Source of the DNA: QPIN01 sp965224575
GTDB taxonomy: Bacteria; Pseudomonadota; Gammaproteobacteria; Methylococcales; Methylomonadaceae
DNA length: 64,000 bases
Direction of reading: 5' to 3'
Assembly (NCBI GenBank): GCA_965224575.1
Contig: CBDCZQ010000006.1
Span: 3,203,512-3,267,511, forward strand
This document shows, in pieces, positions 27,040-36,488 of the stretch. The number at the start of each line of letters is the position of its first letter. Position 1 is the stretch's first letter. Below the pieces are notes generated by a model, which saw only the letters and a list, made by a program, of their open reading frames with translations, searched no databases and was not told the origin of the DNA. The position numbers were made by a program, and so were the translations under genes.

Positions 27040-27617
27040 TGTTTCAAAAACTTTATGATAAAGCGTTAGTCTGGGCAAAACATCGACATGCTGAAAAATA
27101 TTTATGTGCATTAAGCTTTGCAGAGTCTTCATTTTTTCCTATTCCTCCTGATGTTATGCTGGCTCCGATGGCTCTTGCTCAACCTAATAAAGCATTCAGG
27201 CTAGCCTTGTTAACCACGTTATTTTCCGTAATAGGTGGCATGTTAGGGTATGCTATTGGTTTTTTTATGTTTGATACTTTTTCGCCATGGCTTCAAGAAA
27301 CACATTATTGGGATAAATACTTGATTGCAGAAAGCTGGTTTAAGGACTGGGGCTTCTGGGCAGTTTTTATTGCAGGGTTTTCACCTATTCCTTATAAAGT
27401 ATTTACTATAGCTGCTGGTGCATTGCAGATGTTTTTTATACCCTTTATATTAGCTTCTCTAGTTGGACGTGGGGCACGTTTTTTTCTAGTAGCCATGTTA
27501 ATTGCTGCGGGTGGAGAAAAACTAGAATCAAAACTACGACAATATATGGATATTATCGGCTGGGTTGTTGTAGGATTAGTTGTTATTGGTGGAATTCTCT
27601 ATAAATACGTTTTCTAA
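27039..27617 (+). CDS. yqaA: YqaA family inner membrane protein (DedA/VTT-like)
   Basis: A membrane protein of 192 residues with about four to five helices and the family motifs ALSFAESSFFPIPPDVMLAPM, GGMLGYAIGFF, and FSPIPYKVFTIAAGAL. VTT-domain proteins of this kind are linked to lipid scrambling or undecaprenyl phosphate transport; the exact role of YqaA is open. It starts within the pcm stop, so surE-pcm-yqaA form one unit. It ends tail-to-tail with mutM, overlapping by 4 bases. Confidence 0.88.
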   Translation: MFQKLYDKALVWAKHRHAEKYLCALSFAESSFFPIPPDVMLAPMALAQPNKAFRLALLTTLFSVIGGMLGYAIGFFMFDTFSPWLQETHYWDKYLIAESWFKDWGFWAVFIAGFSPIPYKVFTIAAGALQMFFIPFILASLVGRGARFFLVAMLIAAGGEKLESKLRQYMDIIGWVVVGLVVIGGILYKYVF

Positions 27618-28432
27618 CGTTGACAATGCTGACAAAAGTAACTCACTCTTTGTGCAATCTTTATTTGTTTTATGGGAGATGAACATACGGTACAGTCTTG
27701 TTCAAACCTTCCATAAACAGATAGGGATTGTTGGAAATAGCCTGGCTTTCCTTGTTCATTAACAAAGTCTCTTAATGTTGTTCCGCCTTGATCTATAGCT
27801 TGCTGTAAAATAATCTTGATACTGTCAACTAATTTTTTATATCGTTTAAGTGATATTTTTCCTGCATGTCGTGTAGGAAGTATATGAGCCATAAATAAAG
27901 ATTCACTCGCATAGATATTTCCAACCCCGACTACATTATGACCATCCATAATAAATGCTTTTACAGTTGTTTTTTTATTTTTGGAAAGTTGGTACAGGTA
28001 ATCCCCTGTAAATTGATCAGACAAAGGTTCAGGGCCTAATGAGCTAATTAGTTTATGTTGGAGGATCGACTCTGATGTACATAAAATAGCGCCAAATTTT
28101 CGAGTATCATTAAAGCGAAGGATGGTTCCATCAGTGAACACAAAATCTACATGGTCATGTTTTCCTGCCTTTAATTGGGAATTGACTACGCGTAAATTAC
28201 CTGACATACCAAGGTGTAAAATAACGGTATGTGCTTTATTTGTTTCTAATAACAGGTATTTTCCCCGTCTAGTGACTTGTTTGACAACAAGGCCACTCAG
28301 TATTTCGCTCAGGTTGTCAGGAATTGGCCATCTAAGTTGCTTTTGCCGAATAGTGACTTTAGCAATTTTTTTTTCAGTAATATGGGGGCTAATTCCTCTA
28401 CAAGTTGTTTCTACCTCAGGTAACTCTGGCAT
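27614..28432 (-). CDS. mutM: Formamidopyrimidine-DNA glycosylase MutM (Fpg)
   Basis: A base excision repair enzyme of 272 residues that removes 8-oxoguanine and formamidopyrimidines. The N-terminal proline nucleophile and Glu are in MPELPEVETTCRGI. Lys in MSGNLRV, the H2TH region with NVVGVGNIYASE, and the C-terminal four-Cys zinc finger (CTVCSSP … FCQHCQR) are all present. It lies one base downstream of hflD and is probably co-transcribed with it. Confidence 0.97.
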   Translation of the reverse strand: MPELPEVETTCRGISPHITEKKIAKVTIRQKQLRWPIPDNLSEILSGLVVKQVTRRGKYLLLETNKAHTVILHLGMSGNLRVVNSQLKAGKHDHVDFVFTDGTILRFNDTRKFGAILCTSESILQHKLISSLGPEPLSDQFTGDYLYQLSKNKKTTVKAFIMDGHNVVGVGNIYASESLFMAHILPTRHAGKISLKRYKKLVDSIKIILQQAIDQGGTTLRDFVNEQGKPGYFQQSLSVYGRFEQDCTVCSSPIKQIKIAQRVSYFCQHCQR

Positions 28433-28433
28433 T

Positions 28434-29063
28434 TTAAGGAATTTCAGAAAGCAGCAATGCTATTTCATCCTTTAATTTCATCCGAAAGAATAAAAACTTC
28501 CATCGTGCACCTCCACATTGTCTCCATAACAAGGTAGCACGAATACCAGAGAGCAATAAGGCTCTAATTGTATTGACTGTTTTTTCTTGAGCAAGAAACT
28601 CTTCTTCACCATTGACCATAATACGAGGTTGTAGTGTACTTATTGTATTATGATAAAGGTCTCCCAGTTTCGCTAAAACATTTTCATGCATAACACTTCC
28701 AAAAGACTCTGCTTGAGCTTGAGCAACATCTACGCCACTACGAATAGCTGAAAGCATTTCAGGTCTATTAGAAAGTTGTTTTTCTAAAAAAACCAGAGAA
28801 GCAGCATAGCGAGCCTGCTCTGGGTCAGCAATGGTTTTTGCTGTAAGCTGTGCTTTTAATTGCAATAAACCTGGTTTGAGTTGCCCCAAATCTCCATAAA
28901 TATCAATCACTTCATCTGAATCTATTTTTAAGATACTATTAAGACTGGTTTCAACAACCGAGCTATCAGCCTCCCCCGTCATGGCTAATTGTTGAACAAG
29001 CAAGCAAGCTTGAGAGATCCCCGCTAGAGCAATAGTTTGATTTCTTATGGTATTTAAAGACAT
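28434..29063 (-). CDS. hflD: HflD homologue (DUF489)
   Basis: A mostly helical protein of 209 residues with the DUF489 pattern: NQTIALAGISQACLLVQQLA at the start, LLQLKAQL, AASLVFLEKQL, and the end GIRATLLWRQCGGARWKFLF. In E. coli HflD is a peripheral membrane protein affecting lambda lysogeny and lies beside mnmA; here it precedes mutM. Its normal cell role is uncertain. Confidence 0.9.
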   Translation of the reverse strand: MSLNTIRNQTIALAGISQACLLVQQLAMTGEADSSVVETSLNSILKIDSDEVIDIYGDLGQLKPGLLQLKAQLTAKTIADPEQARYAASLVFLEKQLSNRPEMLSAIRSGVDVAQAQAESFGSVMHENVLAKLGDLYHNTISTLQPRIMVNGEEEFLAQEKTVNTIRALLLSGIRATLLWRQCGGARWKFLFFRMKLKDEIALLLSEIP

Positions 29064-29174
29064 AATGAAGAAAATTATTTAAAATCAAGTTTAGTATATC
29101 AAATCGGGTGCGATTAAAAGTGAAGTAAAGCTAAAATATTTATCTTTTTTTAAGAAGCTGCTTACCAAATTTCG

Positions 29175-29265
29175 CGTAGGTTAGGCTAACAGCTCTATCG
29201 TTAACCTAACATTTTTAGCATACCGTTTGTTGGGTTGCCAAAGAGACGGCAGCCCAACCTAACAT
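29175..29265. repeat. REP-like unit A variant and unit B
   Basis: A unit A variant at 29175-29210, the same subtype as at 12103, is followed by unit B at 29229-29262. They sit between the rhodanese and hflD genes, both on the minus strand. Confidence 0.8.
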
Positions 29266-29302
29266 ATGTATAATTTTACTTCACTTTCCAATCAAACCCA
29301 TA

Positions 29303-29719
29303 TCAATCATTAGAATTTTTATTTCCGGCTTTTCCCCAAGTTTTAAAGCCGTTAGATAGGTGATGAATATTCTTCATTCCCTGTTGTTTGGTTAACATAT
29401 TTCCTAACATTCCACTCCTTCCCCCCGATCTACAAACTAATATGACAGGTTGGTTGGGTGATGATTTTAATTTATTTAAATCTGCTAACCATTTTTTAGT
29501 ATCAAACTTTCCCTCAGAAGAAAAAAATTGTAGTTTATGACTTCCTGGAATAGTGCCTGTTGCGTTCCATTCTTTTTCCGTGCGGATATCAATGACTAAA
29601 GCATTTTTATTAGTCTGCATTTCGACTAATTGCTCATTTGTTAAATCGACTAGTCCTTGGGCTGCAATAAAAGAAGAAAAAAGTGAAAGTAATATGAATA
29701 AAGTTAGTTTGATTTTCAT
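29303..29719 (-). CDS. Exported rhodanese-like protein
   Basis: A protein of 138 residues with a signal peptide (about 1-20, ending IAAQG) and one rhodanese domain. Rhodanese hallmarks are VIDIRTEKEWNATGTIPGS and the active-site loop VCRSGGRSG with the catalytic Cys. It would act in the periplasm on sulfur transfer or thiol chemistry. It diverges from the copper genes that start 227 bp away. Confidence 0.88.
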   Translation of the reverse strand: MKIKLTLFILLSLFSSFIAAQGLVDLTNEQLVEMQTNKNALVIDIRTEKEWNATGTIPGSHKLQFFSSEGKFDTKKWLADLNKLKSSPNQPVILVCRSGGRSGMLGNMLTKQQGMKNIHHLSNGFKTWGKAGNKNSND

Positions 29720-29945
29720 GACTTTTAGGTGAATGCTTGATTTGAGATGATAGTAACGTTTAATTTAGTTTGCTCAGATAATATTTTATGAGAAATATTA
29801 TAACAGTAAAATTTTATTTAATTAATCAAGAAGCAAAAGATCAAAATTGTAAGCAATTAATTATGAGGATTTTAATCATGTCCACAAAAAACTTCTGGAA
29901 TATGATATAAGTAACAACTAATAATCAATTATTTTGGAGATAAAT

Positions 29946-30155
29946 ATGTCAGAATCAATTTCATTGGATGTAACCGGCATGAAATGTGGTGGTTGCGAGT
30001 CAAATGTAACAACTAAGCTAAATACTATCGACGGTGTAATGTCCGTTAATGCAATGAGTAAGGAAAAAAAAGTTGAAATTGAATTTGATACAGAAAAAAC
30101 AAATATAAAGGAAATTTCTCAAGCTATTACAGACGCTGGTTTTGTAGTGGAATAA
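29946..30155 (+). CDS. copZ: Copper chaperone CopZ-like (HMA domain)
   Basis: A heavy-metal-associated domain protein of 69 residues with the metal-binding motif GMKCGGCES and the betaalpha-betabetaalphabeta pattern to the end (AITDAGFVVE). It would deliver Cu(I) to the ATPase encoded 30 bases downstream. The ATG at 29946 follows GGAGATAA; a TTG at 29934 overlaps that ribosome site and is unlikely. Confidence 0.9.
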   Translation: MSESISLDVTGMKCGGCESNVTTKLNTIDGVMSVNAMSKEKKVEIEFDTEKTNIKEISQAITDAGFVVE

Positions 30156-30185
30156 AGTTTAGAAATTATTAAATCTGGATTTTTT

Positions 30186-32435
30186 ATGAACGAAATAAAA
30201 CAAGCAAATTCTTCTGAGAACAAATTAAGATTATCTATCTTAGGTATGAGCTGTGCTGGTTGCGTTAGTGCAGTTGAAGGCGCATTAGCATCAGTAAATG
30301 GCGTGATAGAGGTGAGTGTTAATTTTGCGGACCATTCTGCAATAGTCAAAGGTGTTGTAGATCCAGAGCAGTTAAAAAAAGCAGCTCAGGATGCGGGTTA
30401 TGATGCAGCCGTGATGGAAGGTTTTGAAGACCCAGGCGAACAGGAAGAACTAGAGTTACAGCGTTATCAAAAGTTAATGTTAAAAGCAAAAGTTGCAGCA
30501 GCTTTTGGTGTGCCACTGATGATTTTTAGCCATTTAGGTTGGCTACCAACGATTGCTTCAGATGCTGGACGCTGGTTTTGGCCAATTATTGCAATTATTA
30601 CATTAGGTATTATGCGATATTCTGGTGGGCATTTTTTTTCTAGTGCCTATAAGTTATTAATGAAAGGCCAAGCAAATATGGACACATTAATAGCTTTAGG
30701 GACGGGTTCTGCCTGGTTTTATTCTTGTGTGGTCATTGACTATTCAAGCCATTTGACTCAGTTAGCCCCCCACGCATATTTTGAAGCATCTGTGATTATT
30801 TTAGCTTTTATAAATTTTGGTTCTGCATTAGAGACAAAAGCCAGGGGAACAACATCGTCTGCGATTAGGGAACTGATTGGTTTACAACCAAGAACTGCAA
30901 GAGTAATTCGTGAAGGTATTGAACAAGATATTGCAATTGAAGAGGTTGGTTTAGCAGAAACTTTAAGAGTTAGACCCGGGGAAAAAATAGCGGTTGATGG
31001 TGTGTTGATCGAAGGTCATTCATCTGTTGATGAGTCTATGTTAACCGGTGAGCCAATCCCTGTAGAAAAAACTAAAGATTCTGAAGTCGTCGCTGGCACA
31101 ATGAATCAACAAGGTAGTTTTTTATTTAAAGCTACGCGAATTGGTCGTGACACTGCATTAGCACAAATTATCAATAGTGTACGTACAGCACAAGGAAGTA
31201 AACCTGCCATTGCTAAACTTGCTGATAAAATTGCTAGTGTTTTTGTTCCTGTTGTAGTTTTGATCTCTATTTTAACATTTCTTGTTTGGTACTGGTTTGG
31301 GCCAGAGCCATCAATGGGGTATGCCTTTGTCACATCAATGACTGTATTAGTGATAGCTTGCCCTTGTGCATTAGGACTGGCGACACCTATCTCAGTTATG
31401 GTTGCTGTAGGCAGAGCGGCTCAAATGGGTATTTTGATTCGTAATGGCGATGCTCTTCAAAGCGCAGGAAAGGTCACTTGTTTAATTTTAGATAAAACAG
31501 GAACAGTAACAGAAGGAAAGCCTATTGTTTCAACAATTGAAACAATAGGTGATTATGATTCAGAAACAGTATTACGCTTAGCAGCCAGTATAGAATCTGG
31601 TTCAGAACATCCTTTAGCTGCTGCAATACTAGCTGCAGCAGATGACAAACAAATAAAACTGGATAAAACTACTGGATTTGAAGCTATTGCAGGGCATGGT
31701 ATTACTGCAATAATTGATAAACAAAAAATATTTTTTGGTAATCAGGCTTTAATGGATGATAAAGGCGTTAAATATACTCGGCACACGAAGAAAATAGAAG
31801 AGTTATCAGTACAAGGACAAACAGCGATGTTGTTAGCCGTTGATAATAAAATAGCTGGAATCATTGCTGTATCAGACCCAATAAAAACAGATTCAGGAAT
31901 TGCAGTGCACCGACTAAAAAGTAGAGGTGTGCGGGTAATTATGGTAACAGGAGATAATGACATTACCGCAAAAGCCATTGCTGAGCAAGCTGGAATAACT
32001 GATGTTAGAGCACAAGTGCTTCCTGAAGAAAAAGCAGAGGTGGTGAGAAAATTACAGCTTTCTGGTGAAGTAGTGGGAATGGTGGGTGATGGTATTAATG
32101 ATGCACCTGCTTTAGCTCAAGCAAATGTTGGTATTGCTATTGGAACTGGAACTGATGTTGCGATTGAAAGTGCTGATATTGTTATTCTTCAAGGCTCATT
32201 ATTAAAAGTTCCAGAAGCCATAGCATTATCAAAAGAAACTGTACAAAATATCAAACAAAATTTAGTAGGTGCTTTCTTTTATAACACAATTGGAATTCCA
32301 GTTGCAGCTGGAGTGCTTTATCCCATTTTTGGTATTCTATTGAGTCCGATGATTGCTGGTGCAGCCATGGCGATGTCATCTGTTACTGTTGTTACAAATG
32401 CAAACCGCTTGCGATGGGTAGAGTTAGATAAATAA
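30186..32435 (+). CDS. copA: Copper-exporting P1B-type ATPase CopA
   Basis: An inner membrane ATPase of 749 residues. It has one N-terminal HMA domain (GMSCAGCVSA, about residues 20-29), the actuator TGEP motif, the transmembrane metal site Cys392-Pro-Cys394 in CPCALGLATP, the phosphorylated Asp436 in DKTGTVTEG, the SEHPLA motif and the hinge GDGINDAPAL. The last helices carry MSS, typical of Cu(I)-exporting P1B-1 pumps. With copZ it forms a copper-resistance unit. No CueR-type regulator is adjacent. Confidence 0.94.
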   Translation: MNEIKQANSSENKLRLSILGMSCAGCVSAVEGALASVNGVIEVSVNFADHSAIVKGVVDPEQLKKAAQDAGYDAAVMEGFEDPGEQEELELQRYQKLMLKAKVAAAFGVPLMIFSHLGWLPTIASDAGRWFWPIIAIITLGIMRYSGGHFFSSAYKLLMKGQANMDTLIALGTGSAWFYSCVVIDYSSHLTQLAPHAYFEASVIILAFINFGSALETKARGTTSSAIRELIGLQPRTARVIREGIEQDIAIEEVGLAETLRVRPGEKIAVDGVLIEGHSSVDESMLTGEPIPVEKTKDSEVVAGTMNQQGSFLFKATRIGRDTALAQIINSVRTAQGSKPAIAKLADKIASVFVPVVVLISILTFLVWYWFGPEPSMGYAFVTSMTVLVIACPCALGLATPISVMVAVGRAAQMGILIRNGDALQSAGKVTCLILDKTGTVTEGKPIVSTIETIGDYDSETVLRLAASIESGSEHPLAAAILAAADDKQIKLDKTTGFEAIAGHGITAIIDKQKIFFGNQALMDDKGVKYTRHTKKIEELSVQGQTAMLLAVDNKIAGIIAVSDPIKTDSGIAVHRLKSRGVRVIMVTGDNDITAKAIAEQAGITDVRAQVLPEEKAEVVRKLQLSGEVVGMVGDGINDAPALAQANVGIAIGTGTDVAIESADIVILQGSLLKVPEAIALSKETVQNIKQNLVGAFFYNTIGIPVAAGVLYPIFGILLSPMIAGAAMAMSSVTVVTNANRLRWVELDK

Positions 32436-32438
32436 GAG

Positions 32439-32542
32439 ATACTTCACGAGATCAAAAGTGCAGATTTTATGGTCAATAGACTGCATTGCTGTATGCAAAA
32501 ACAACGCAATATAAATTCCTTGTCCGAGACCGCGTGAAGTAT
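32439..32542. repeat. 104-bp element bounded by 10-bp inverted repeats
   Basis: ATACTTCACG (32439-32448) and its complement CGTGAAGTAT (32533-32542) bound a 104-bp stretch between copA and gnnA. Inside, TGCAG and CTGCA could pair. No gene is present. It may be a small mobile repeat or a structured leader. Confidence 0.45.
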
Positions 32543-32599
32543 AATATACGGTTTTAGTCTCATTGAACTAAATGAGGTTTAATCTGTCGTGAATAAAAA

Positions 32600-33535
32600 A
32601 TGAGTAAATTGAAATGTGCTGTTATTGGCACAGGCTATTTAGGTAAATTTCATGCTGAAAAATATGCTGGTATAGAAGAATGTGAATTAGTTGCTGTTGT
32701 TGATATAAATGAGCAGGCTGCTAATGAAGTTGCTGAAAAGCATGGTGTAAAGTCACTCACAGATTACGAATCTTTATTAGGTAAAGTAGATGCTGTTAGC
32801 ATTGTTGTACCGACCAGACTTCATTTTTTAGTTGCTCGTGATTTTTTAAATGCTGGAACACACGTTTTAGTTGAAAAGCCAATCACAGTGACTGTAGAAG
32901 AAGCGGATGAATTGATTGCTATTGCCAAAGCAAAAAATGTAATCTTACAAGTTGGTCATTTAGAACGTTTTAACCCTGCCATTATGGGCTTGGATAAAGA
33001 AGAAAAACCTTTGTTTATCGAAGCACACCGTCTATCTCCTTTTAATCCCCGGGCAAATGATGTTAGCGTGGTTCTTGATTTAATGATCCACGATATTGAT
33101 ATTATCTTAGCCATGATAGATTCTGATATAGCACGTATTGATGCAAGTGGAACGGCTGTTTTAACTAAAGGAACTGATATTGCAAATGCTCGAATTACTT
33201 TTGAGAATGGTTGTGTTGCCAATGTAACCGCTAGTCGAATTAGTATGAAAATGGAACGAAAAATGAGGATGTTTAAACCTTCTTCTTATATATCCGTTGA
33301 TTTTCAGAATAGAGTGCTAACTAAACACAAAACTGGTGACAAGGAGATGTTTCCTGGTGTACCCGAGATTATTAGTGAAGAATCTGTCTTTGAAGACGGT
33401 GATGCGTTATTGGAAGAAATAAAACACTTTATTGGCTGTATTGAAACAGATAAAAATCCACTGGTCTCTGGCGAAGCAGGTAGACGAGCATTACAAACAG
33501 CGATTGAAATAACAAAACTATTACAGCATGGATAA
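32600..33535 (+). CDS. gnnA: Gfo/Idh/MocA oxidoreductase, probable UDP-GlcNAc 3-dehydrogenase GnnA
   Basis: An NAD-dependent oxidoreductase of 311 residues with a Rossmann loop GTGYLGKFHA at the start, the EKP motif (VEKPITVT) and the DLMIHDIDI block. It is followed by a DegT aminotransferase and lpxB. In Acidithiobacillus and some methanotrophs this order encodes GnnA and GnnB, which turn UDP-GlcNAc into UDP-2,3-diamino sugar for an amide-linked lipid A. The family itself is broad; the specific call rests on gene order. Confidence 0.78.
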   Translation: MSKLKCAVIGTGYLGKFHAEKYAGIEECELVAVVDINEQAANEVAEKHGVKSLTDYESLLGKVDAVSIVVPTRLHFLVARDFLNAGTHVLVEKPITVTVEEADELIAIAKAKNVILQVGHLERFNPAIMGLDKEEKPLFIEAHRLSPFNPRANDVSVVLDLMIHDIDIILAMIDSDIARIDASGTAVLTKGTDIANARITFENGCVANVTASRISMKMERKMRMFKPSSYISVDFQNRVLTKHKTGDKEMFPGVPEIISEESVFEDGDALLEEIKHFIGCIETDKNPLVSGEAGRRALQTAIEITKLLQHG

Positions 33536-33544
33536 GAGATTAGT

Positions 33545-34642
33545 ATGATTCCAATGGTGAACTTGCAGGCTCAATATGTCGACATTAAAGATGAAATTGA
33601 ACAAGGTCTTGCAGAAACAATCAAAAATTGTTCATTTATTTTAGGGCCAAATGTACAAGCTTTTGAAAAAGAAGCGGCAGAATACCTTGGGGTTAAACAT
33701 GCAGTAGGCTGTGCATCCGGTACTGATGCTTTACATTTGGCTTTAAAAGCCGAAGGTATCACTACGGGTGATGAAGTTATTACCAGTGCATTTACCTTTA
33801 TTGCCACTGCAGAAGCAATTAAATATGTGGGTGCGAAACCTGTCTTTGTTGATATTGATGAAAAAACATTCAATATTACTGCTGAAAACATTGAAAAAGC
33901 CATCACCCCAAAAACTAAAGCTATTATGCCCGTGCATTTGTTTGGTCAACCTGCTGACTTAAACAAAATTAAGGGAATATGTGACAAGCATAATTTAATA
34001 TTGATAGAGGACTGCGCTCAGTCGTTTGGAGCAAAAATAAATAATAGGCAAACAGGATCAATTGGACACACCTCTGGATATAGTTTTTTCCCCAGTAAAA
34101 ACTTAGGTGCTTTTGGTGATGGAGGACTAGTCGTTACAAATTCTGACGAAACAGCAAAGATGTTAAAAATGCTGCGTAATCATGGATCTGATGTGCGCTA
34201 TTATCATGATGTAGTTGGTTATAACAGTCGTTTAGATGATATACAAGCCGTGGTTTTGAGAGCTAAATTAAAACGTATTGATCAATATAACAATGCACGT
34301 AGGCATGCGGCACATTTATATTCGGAATTAATGGCTGACTTGCCATTAACCACACCATTTGAAGACGGAATGGGTCAGCATGTTTATCATCAGTACACAT
34401 TATTATGTGATCGACGTGATGAAGTTATGCAAGCGCTACAAGATAAAAAAATTGCTTGTGCTGTTTATTATCCAGTTCCATTACATCAACAGAATGTATT
34501 TAAAAAAGATTGTGTGGGACTGTCTTTGCCTATAACAGAATCTGTTGCTGCCAACTGCTTTTCCCTTCCTATCTGTCCATCACTATCAGATGAGACTATT
34601 AAAGAAATTGTTGCTGTTATTCGTGGTGTATTAACAAAATAA
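33545..34642 (+). CDS. gnnB: DegT/DnrJ aminotransferase, probable GnnB
   Basis: A PLP-dependent sugar aminotransferase of 365 residues with MVNLQAQY at the start, the GCASGTDALHLAL loop, EDCAQSFGA and the PLP lysine Lys185 in FFPSKNLGAFGDGG. It starts 9 bases after gnnA. The predicted step is glutamate-dependent amination of the 3-keto sugar nucleotide made by GnnA. Other DegT enzymes act on O-antigen sugars, so the lpxB neighbour is the main support. Confidence 0.78.
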   Translation: MIPMVNLQAQYVDIKDEIEQGLAETIKNCSFILGPNVQAFEKEAAEYLGVKHAVGCASGTDALHLALKAEGITTGDEVITSAFTFIATAEAIKYVGAKPVFVDIDEKTFNITAENIEKAITPKTKAIMPVHLFGQPADLNKIKGICDKHNLILIEDCAQSFGAKINNRQTGSIGHTSGYSFFPSKNLGAFGDGGLVVTNSDETAKMLKMLRNHGSDVRYYHDVVGYNSRLDDIQAVVLRAKLKRIDQYNNARRHAAHLYSELMADLPLTTPFEDGMGQHVYHQYTLLCDRRDEVMQALQDKKIACAVYYPVPLHQQNVFKKDCVGLSLPITESVAANCFSLPICPSLSDETIKEIVAVIRGVLTK

Positions 34643-34656
34643 ATATTCTCACATTT

Positions 34657-34744
34657 GTAGGTTGGGCTGCCGTCTTTTTGGCAACCCAACATAAAGAAAT
34701 GCTAAAAATGTTGAGTTAACGAAAAACTGTTAGCCTAACCTACA
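34657..34744. repeat. REP-like units B and A in reverse orientation
   Basis: An inverted unit B (34657-34690) and a diverged inverted unit A (34710-34744) lie between gnnB and lpxB. They do not exclude read-through into lpxB. Confidence 0.75.
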
Positions 34745-34770
34745 AAAACCATTTTTTAAAGGCTCTCTCT

Positions 34771-35919
34771 TTGACTAAAACCCATAACCAGACAATCATG
34801 TTTAGCGCAGGTGAATCTTCTGGGGATAAACATGCCGCTAATATGTTTTTGGAACTAAAAAAACAGTTACCTGAAATTAAAGGAATGGGTATGGGGGGGG
34901 CAAAAATGCAACAAGCAGGCGTTGAAATACAATATGACTCTTCGGGTATTGGTGTTATTGGTTTAATAGAGATATTAAAGCATTATGGAGAAATTCGTAA
35001 GGCTTTAAAATTAATGAAACAGCTAATAGTTTCAGAAAAACCTGATTTACTGGTTTGTGTGGATTATAAGGAATTTAATTTTAAATTGGCTCGCATTGCT
35101 AAACAGCAAGGGGTAAAAGTTCTGTTTTATGTCAGTCCACAAGTATGGGCATCGCGCCCAGGCCGTGTGGTCAAGTATGGCAAAGTAATAGATATGATGG
35201 CTGTTATCTTTCCCTTTGAAACAGCATACTATGAGTCTGAAAATATCCCCGTTAAATATGTAGGTCATCCATCTGTTGATAAGGTAAATCCTAATCGCAG
35301 TAAAGCAGAAAACTTAATTCAATTCTCTTTACAAACTGATAAACCGATTGTTGGCATAATGCCGGGTAGCCGAGTCAATGAAATAAACCGGATGTTGCCG
35401 GTTATGCTAGCAGCTGCTGAAAAAATTTCAAAATCTCATAAAGGCATCCAATTTATATTGCCTCAAGCAGATTCTATAACGGATGAATTATTACAAAGTT
35501 ACCTACAAAATTCAGCTATTAAAATAAATGTTATCAAAAACCAAACTTATGATGTAGTGCAATGTTGCGATGCGATCATGACCACTTCGGGTACAGCAAC
35601 ATTGGAAATTGCTTTATTAAAGATACCCATGGTAATTACCTATAAATTATCACCCATCACCTATTTTTTAGCTAAATATCTAGTCATTACTAAATTTATT
35701 GGATTGCCAAATATTATTGCTGGTAAACAGGTTGTCAAAGAATTAATACAGAAGGAAGCGACTGAAGAAAATTTGGCAAATGAAATAAGTAAGATTTTAG
35801 ACAATCCTAGTTACAGAGAAAAAATGCTAGCTGAGTTAGATAAAGTAAAGGAAAAGCTAGGGCAGGGCGGCGGTTCTAAAAATATGGCTGATTTAGCCGT
35901 TACAATGTTAATAAACTAG
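34771..35919 (+). CDS. lpxB: Lipid-A-disaccharide synthase LpxB
   Basis: A GT19 glycosyltransferase of 382 residues that joins UDP-diacyl sugar and lipid X at the inner membrane. Motifs: AGESSGDKHAA, GMGGAKMQQAG, SPQVWASRPGR, the GIMPGSR sugar-nucleotide loop, and TTSGTATLE. I accept a TTG start at 34771, since the first beta strand (QTIMFSAGE) needs residues before the ATG at 34798. The C-terminus overlaps the convergent methyltransferase gene by 4 bases. Confidence 0.94.
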   Translation: MTKTHNQTIMFSAGESSGDKHAANMFLELKKQLPEIKGMGMGGAKMQQAGVEIQYDSSGIGVIGLIEILKHYGEIRKALKLMKQLIVSEKPDLLVCVDYKEFNFKLARIAKQQGVKVLFYVSPQVWASRPGRVVKYGKVIDMMAVIFPFETAYYESENIPVKYVGHPSVDKVNPNRSKAENLIQFSLQTDKPIVGIMPGSRVNEINRMLPVMLAAAEKISKSHKGIQFILPQADSITDELLQSYLQNSAIKINVIKNQTYDVVQCCDAIMTTSGTATLEIALLKIPMVITYKLSPITYFLAKYLVITKFIGLPNIIAGKQVVKELIQKEATEENLANEISKILDNPSYREKMLAELDKVKEKLGQGGGSKNMADLAVTMLIN

Positions 35920-36488
35920 CATTTTTGAATAGTAAATAGCACAGGGGCAGAATCTTTTTCCGAACTATTTATTTGTTCCACAACATATTTATCAATATTT
36001 AGCTGGCTACACCATTGTTTAATTTGTTTAGTTTCTTCATCACCACCAGAATGCCCCGGATATGCCATAATTGTGATAACACCATTAGATGCTAGTAATT
36101 TAATGGCTTGATTAAGGGCAATTAGGGTGGAGTTAGCTTGGGTAATGATAGTTTTATCATTACCAGGCAGATAACCCAAATTAAACATAATAGTTTTAAT
36201 CTTGTTATGGTGCAGTTTTGGTATAAATTTACTCAGGTTTTCATGACTAGTATTAAACAGAATAATGTTTTTAAAATCTAAATTATTATTCAATCTCGTT
36301 TGAGTTGAATCAATAGCTTGTTGCTGTACATCAAAGCCAAAAATCAGGCCTTTTTCACCAACTTGTCTTGCTAGAAATAAGGTGTCGTGGCCGTTACCTA
36401 TGGTTGCATCAATTGCAATCTCTCCAGCATTTAAGTGACATTGAATAAATTGATGAGCCTGTGCTGTCAAAGAAATTCGTTTATTCAT
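35916..36488 (-). CDS. MnmM/YtqB-like SAM methyltransferase, probable tRNA mnm5s2U step
   Basis: A class I methyltransferase of 190 residues of the PF06962 family. It has the SAM loop IDATIGNGHDTLFLA, the acidic FGFDVQQQA, MFNLGYLPGND in place of the usual catalytic motif, and YPGHSGGDEE. These are the marks of YtqB, renamed MnmM, which methylates nm5s2U to mnm5s2U in tRNA. I use the ATG at 36488; one at 36506 gives 196 residues. It overlaps the end of a FAD oxidoreductase gene that could supply the preceding step. Confidence 0.72.
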   Translation of the reverse strand: MNKRISLTAQAHQFIQCHLNAGEIAIDATIGNGHDTLFLARQVGEKGLIFGFDVQQQAIDSTQTRLNNNLDFKNIILFNTSHENLSKFIPKLHHNKIKTIMFNLGYLPGNDKTIITQANSTLIALNQAIKLLASNGVITIMAYPGHSGGDEETKQIKQWCSQLNIDKYVVEQINSSEKDSAPVLFTIQKC

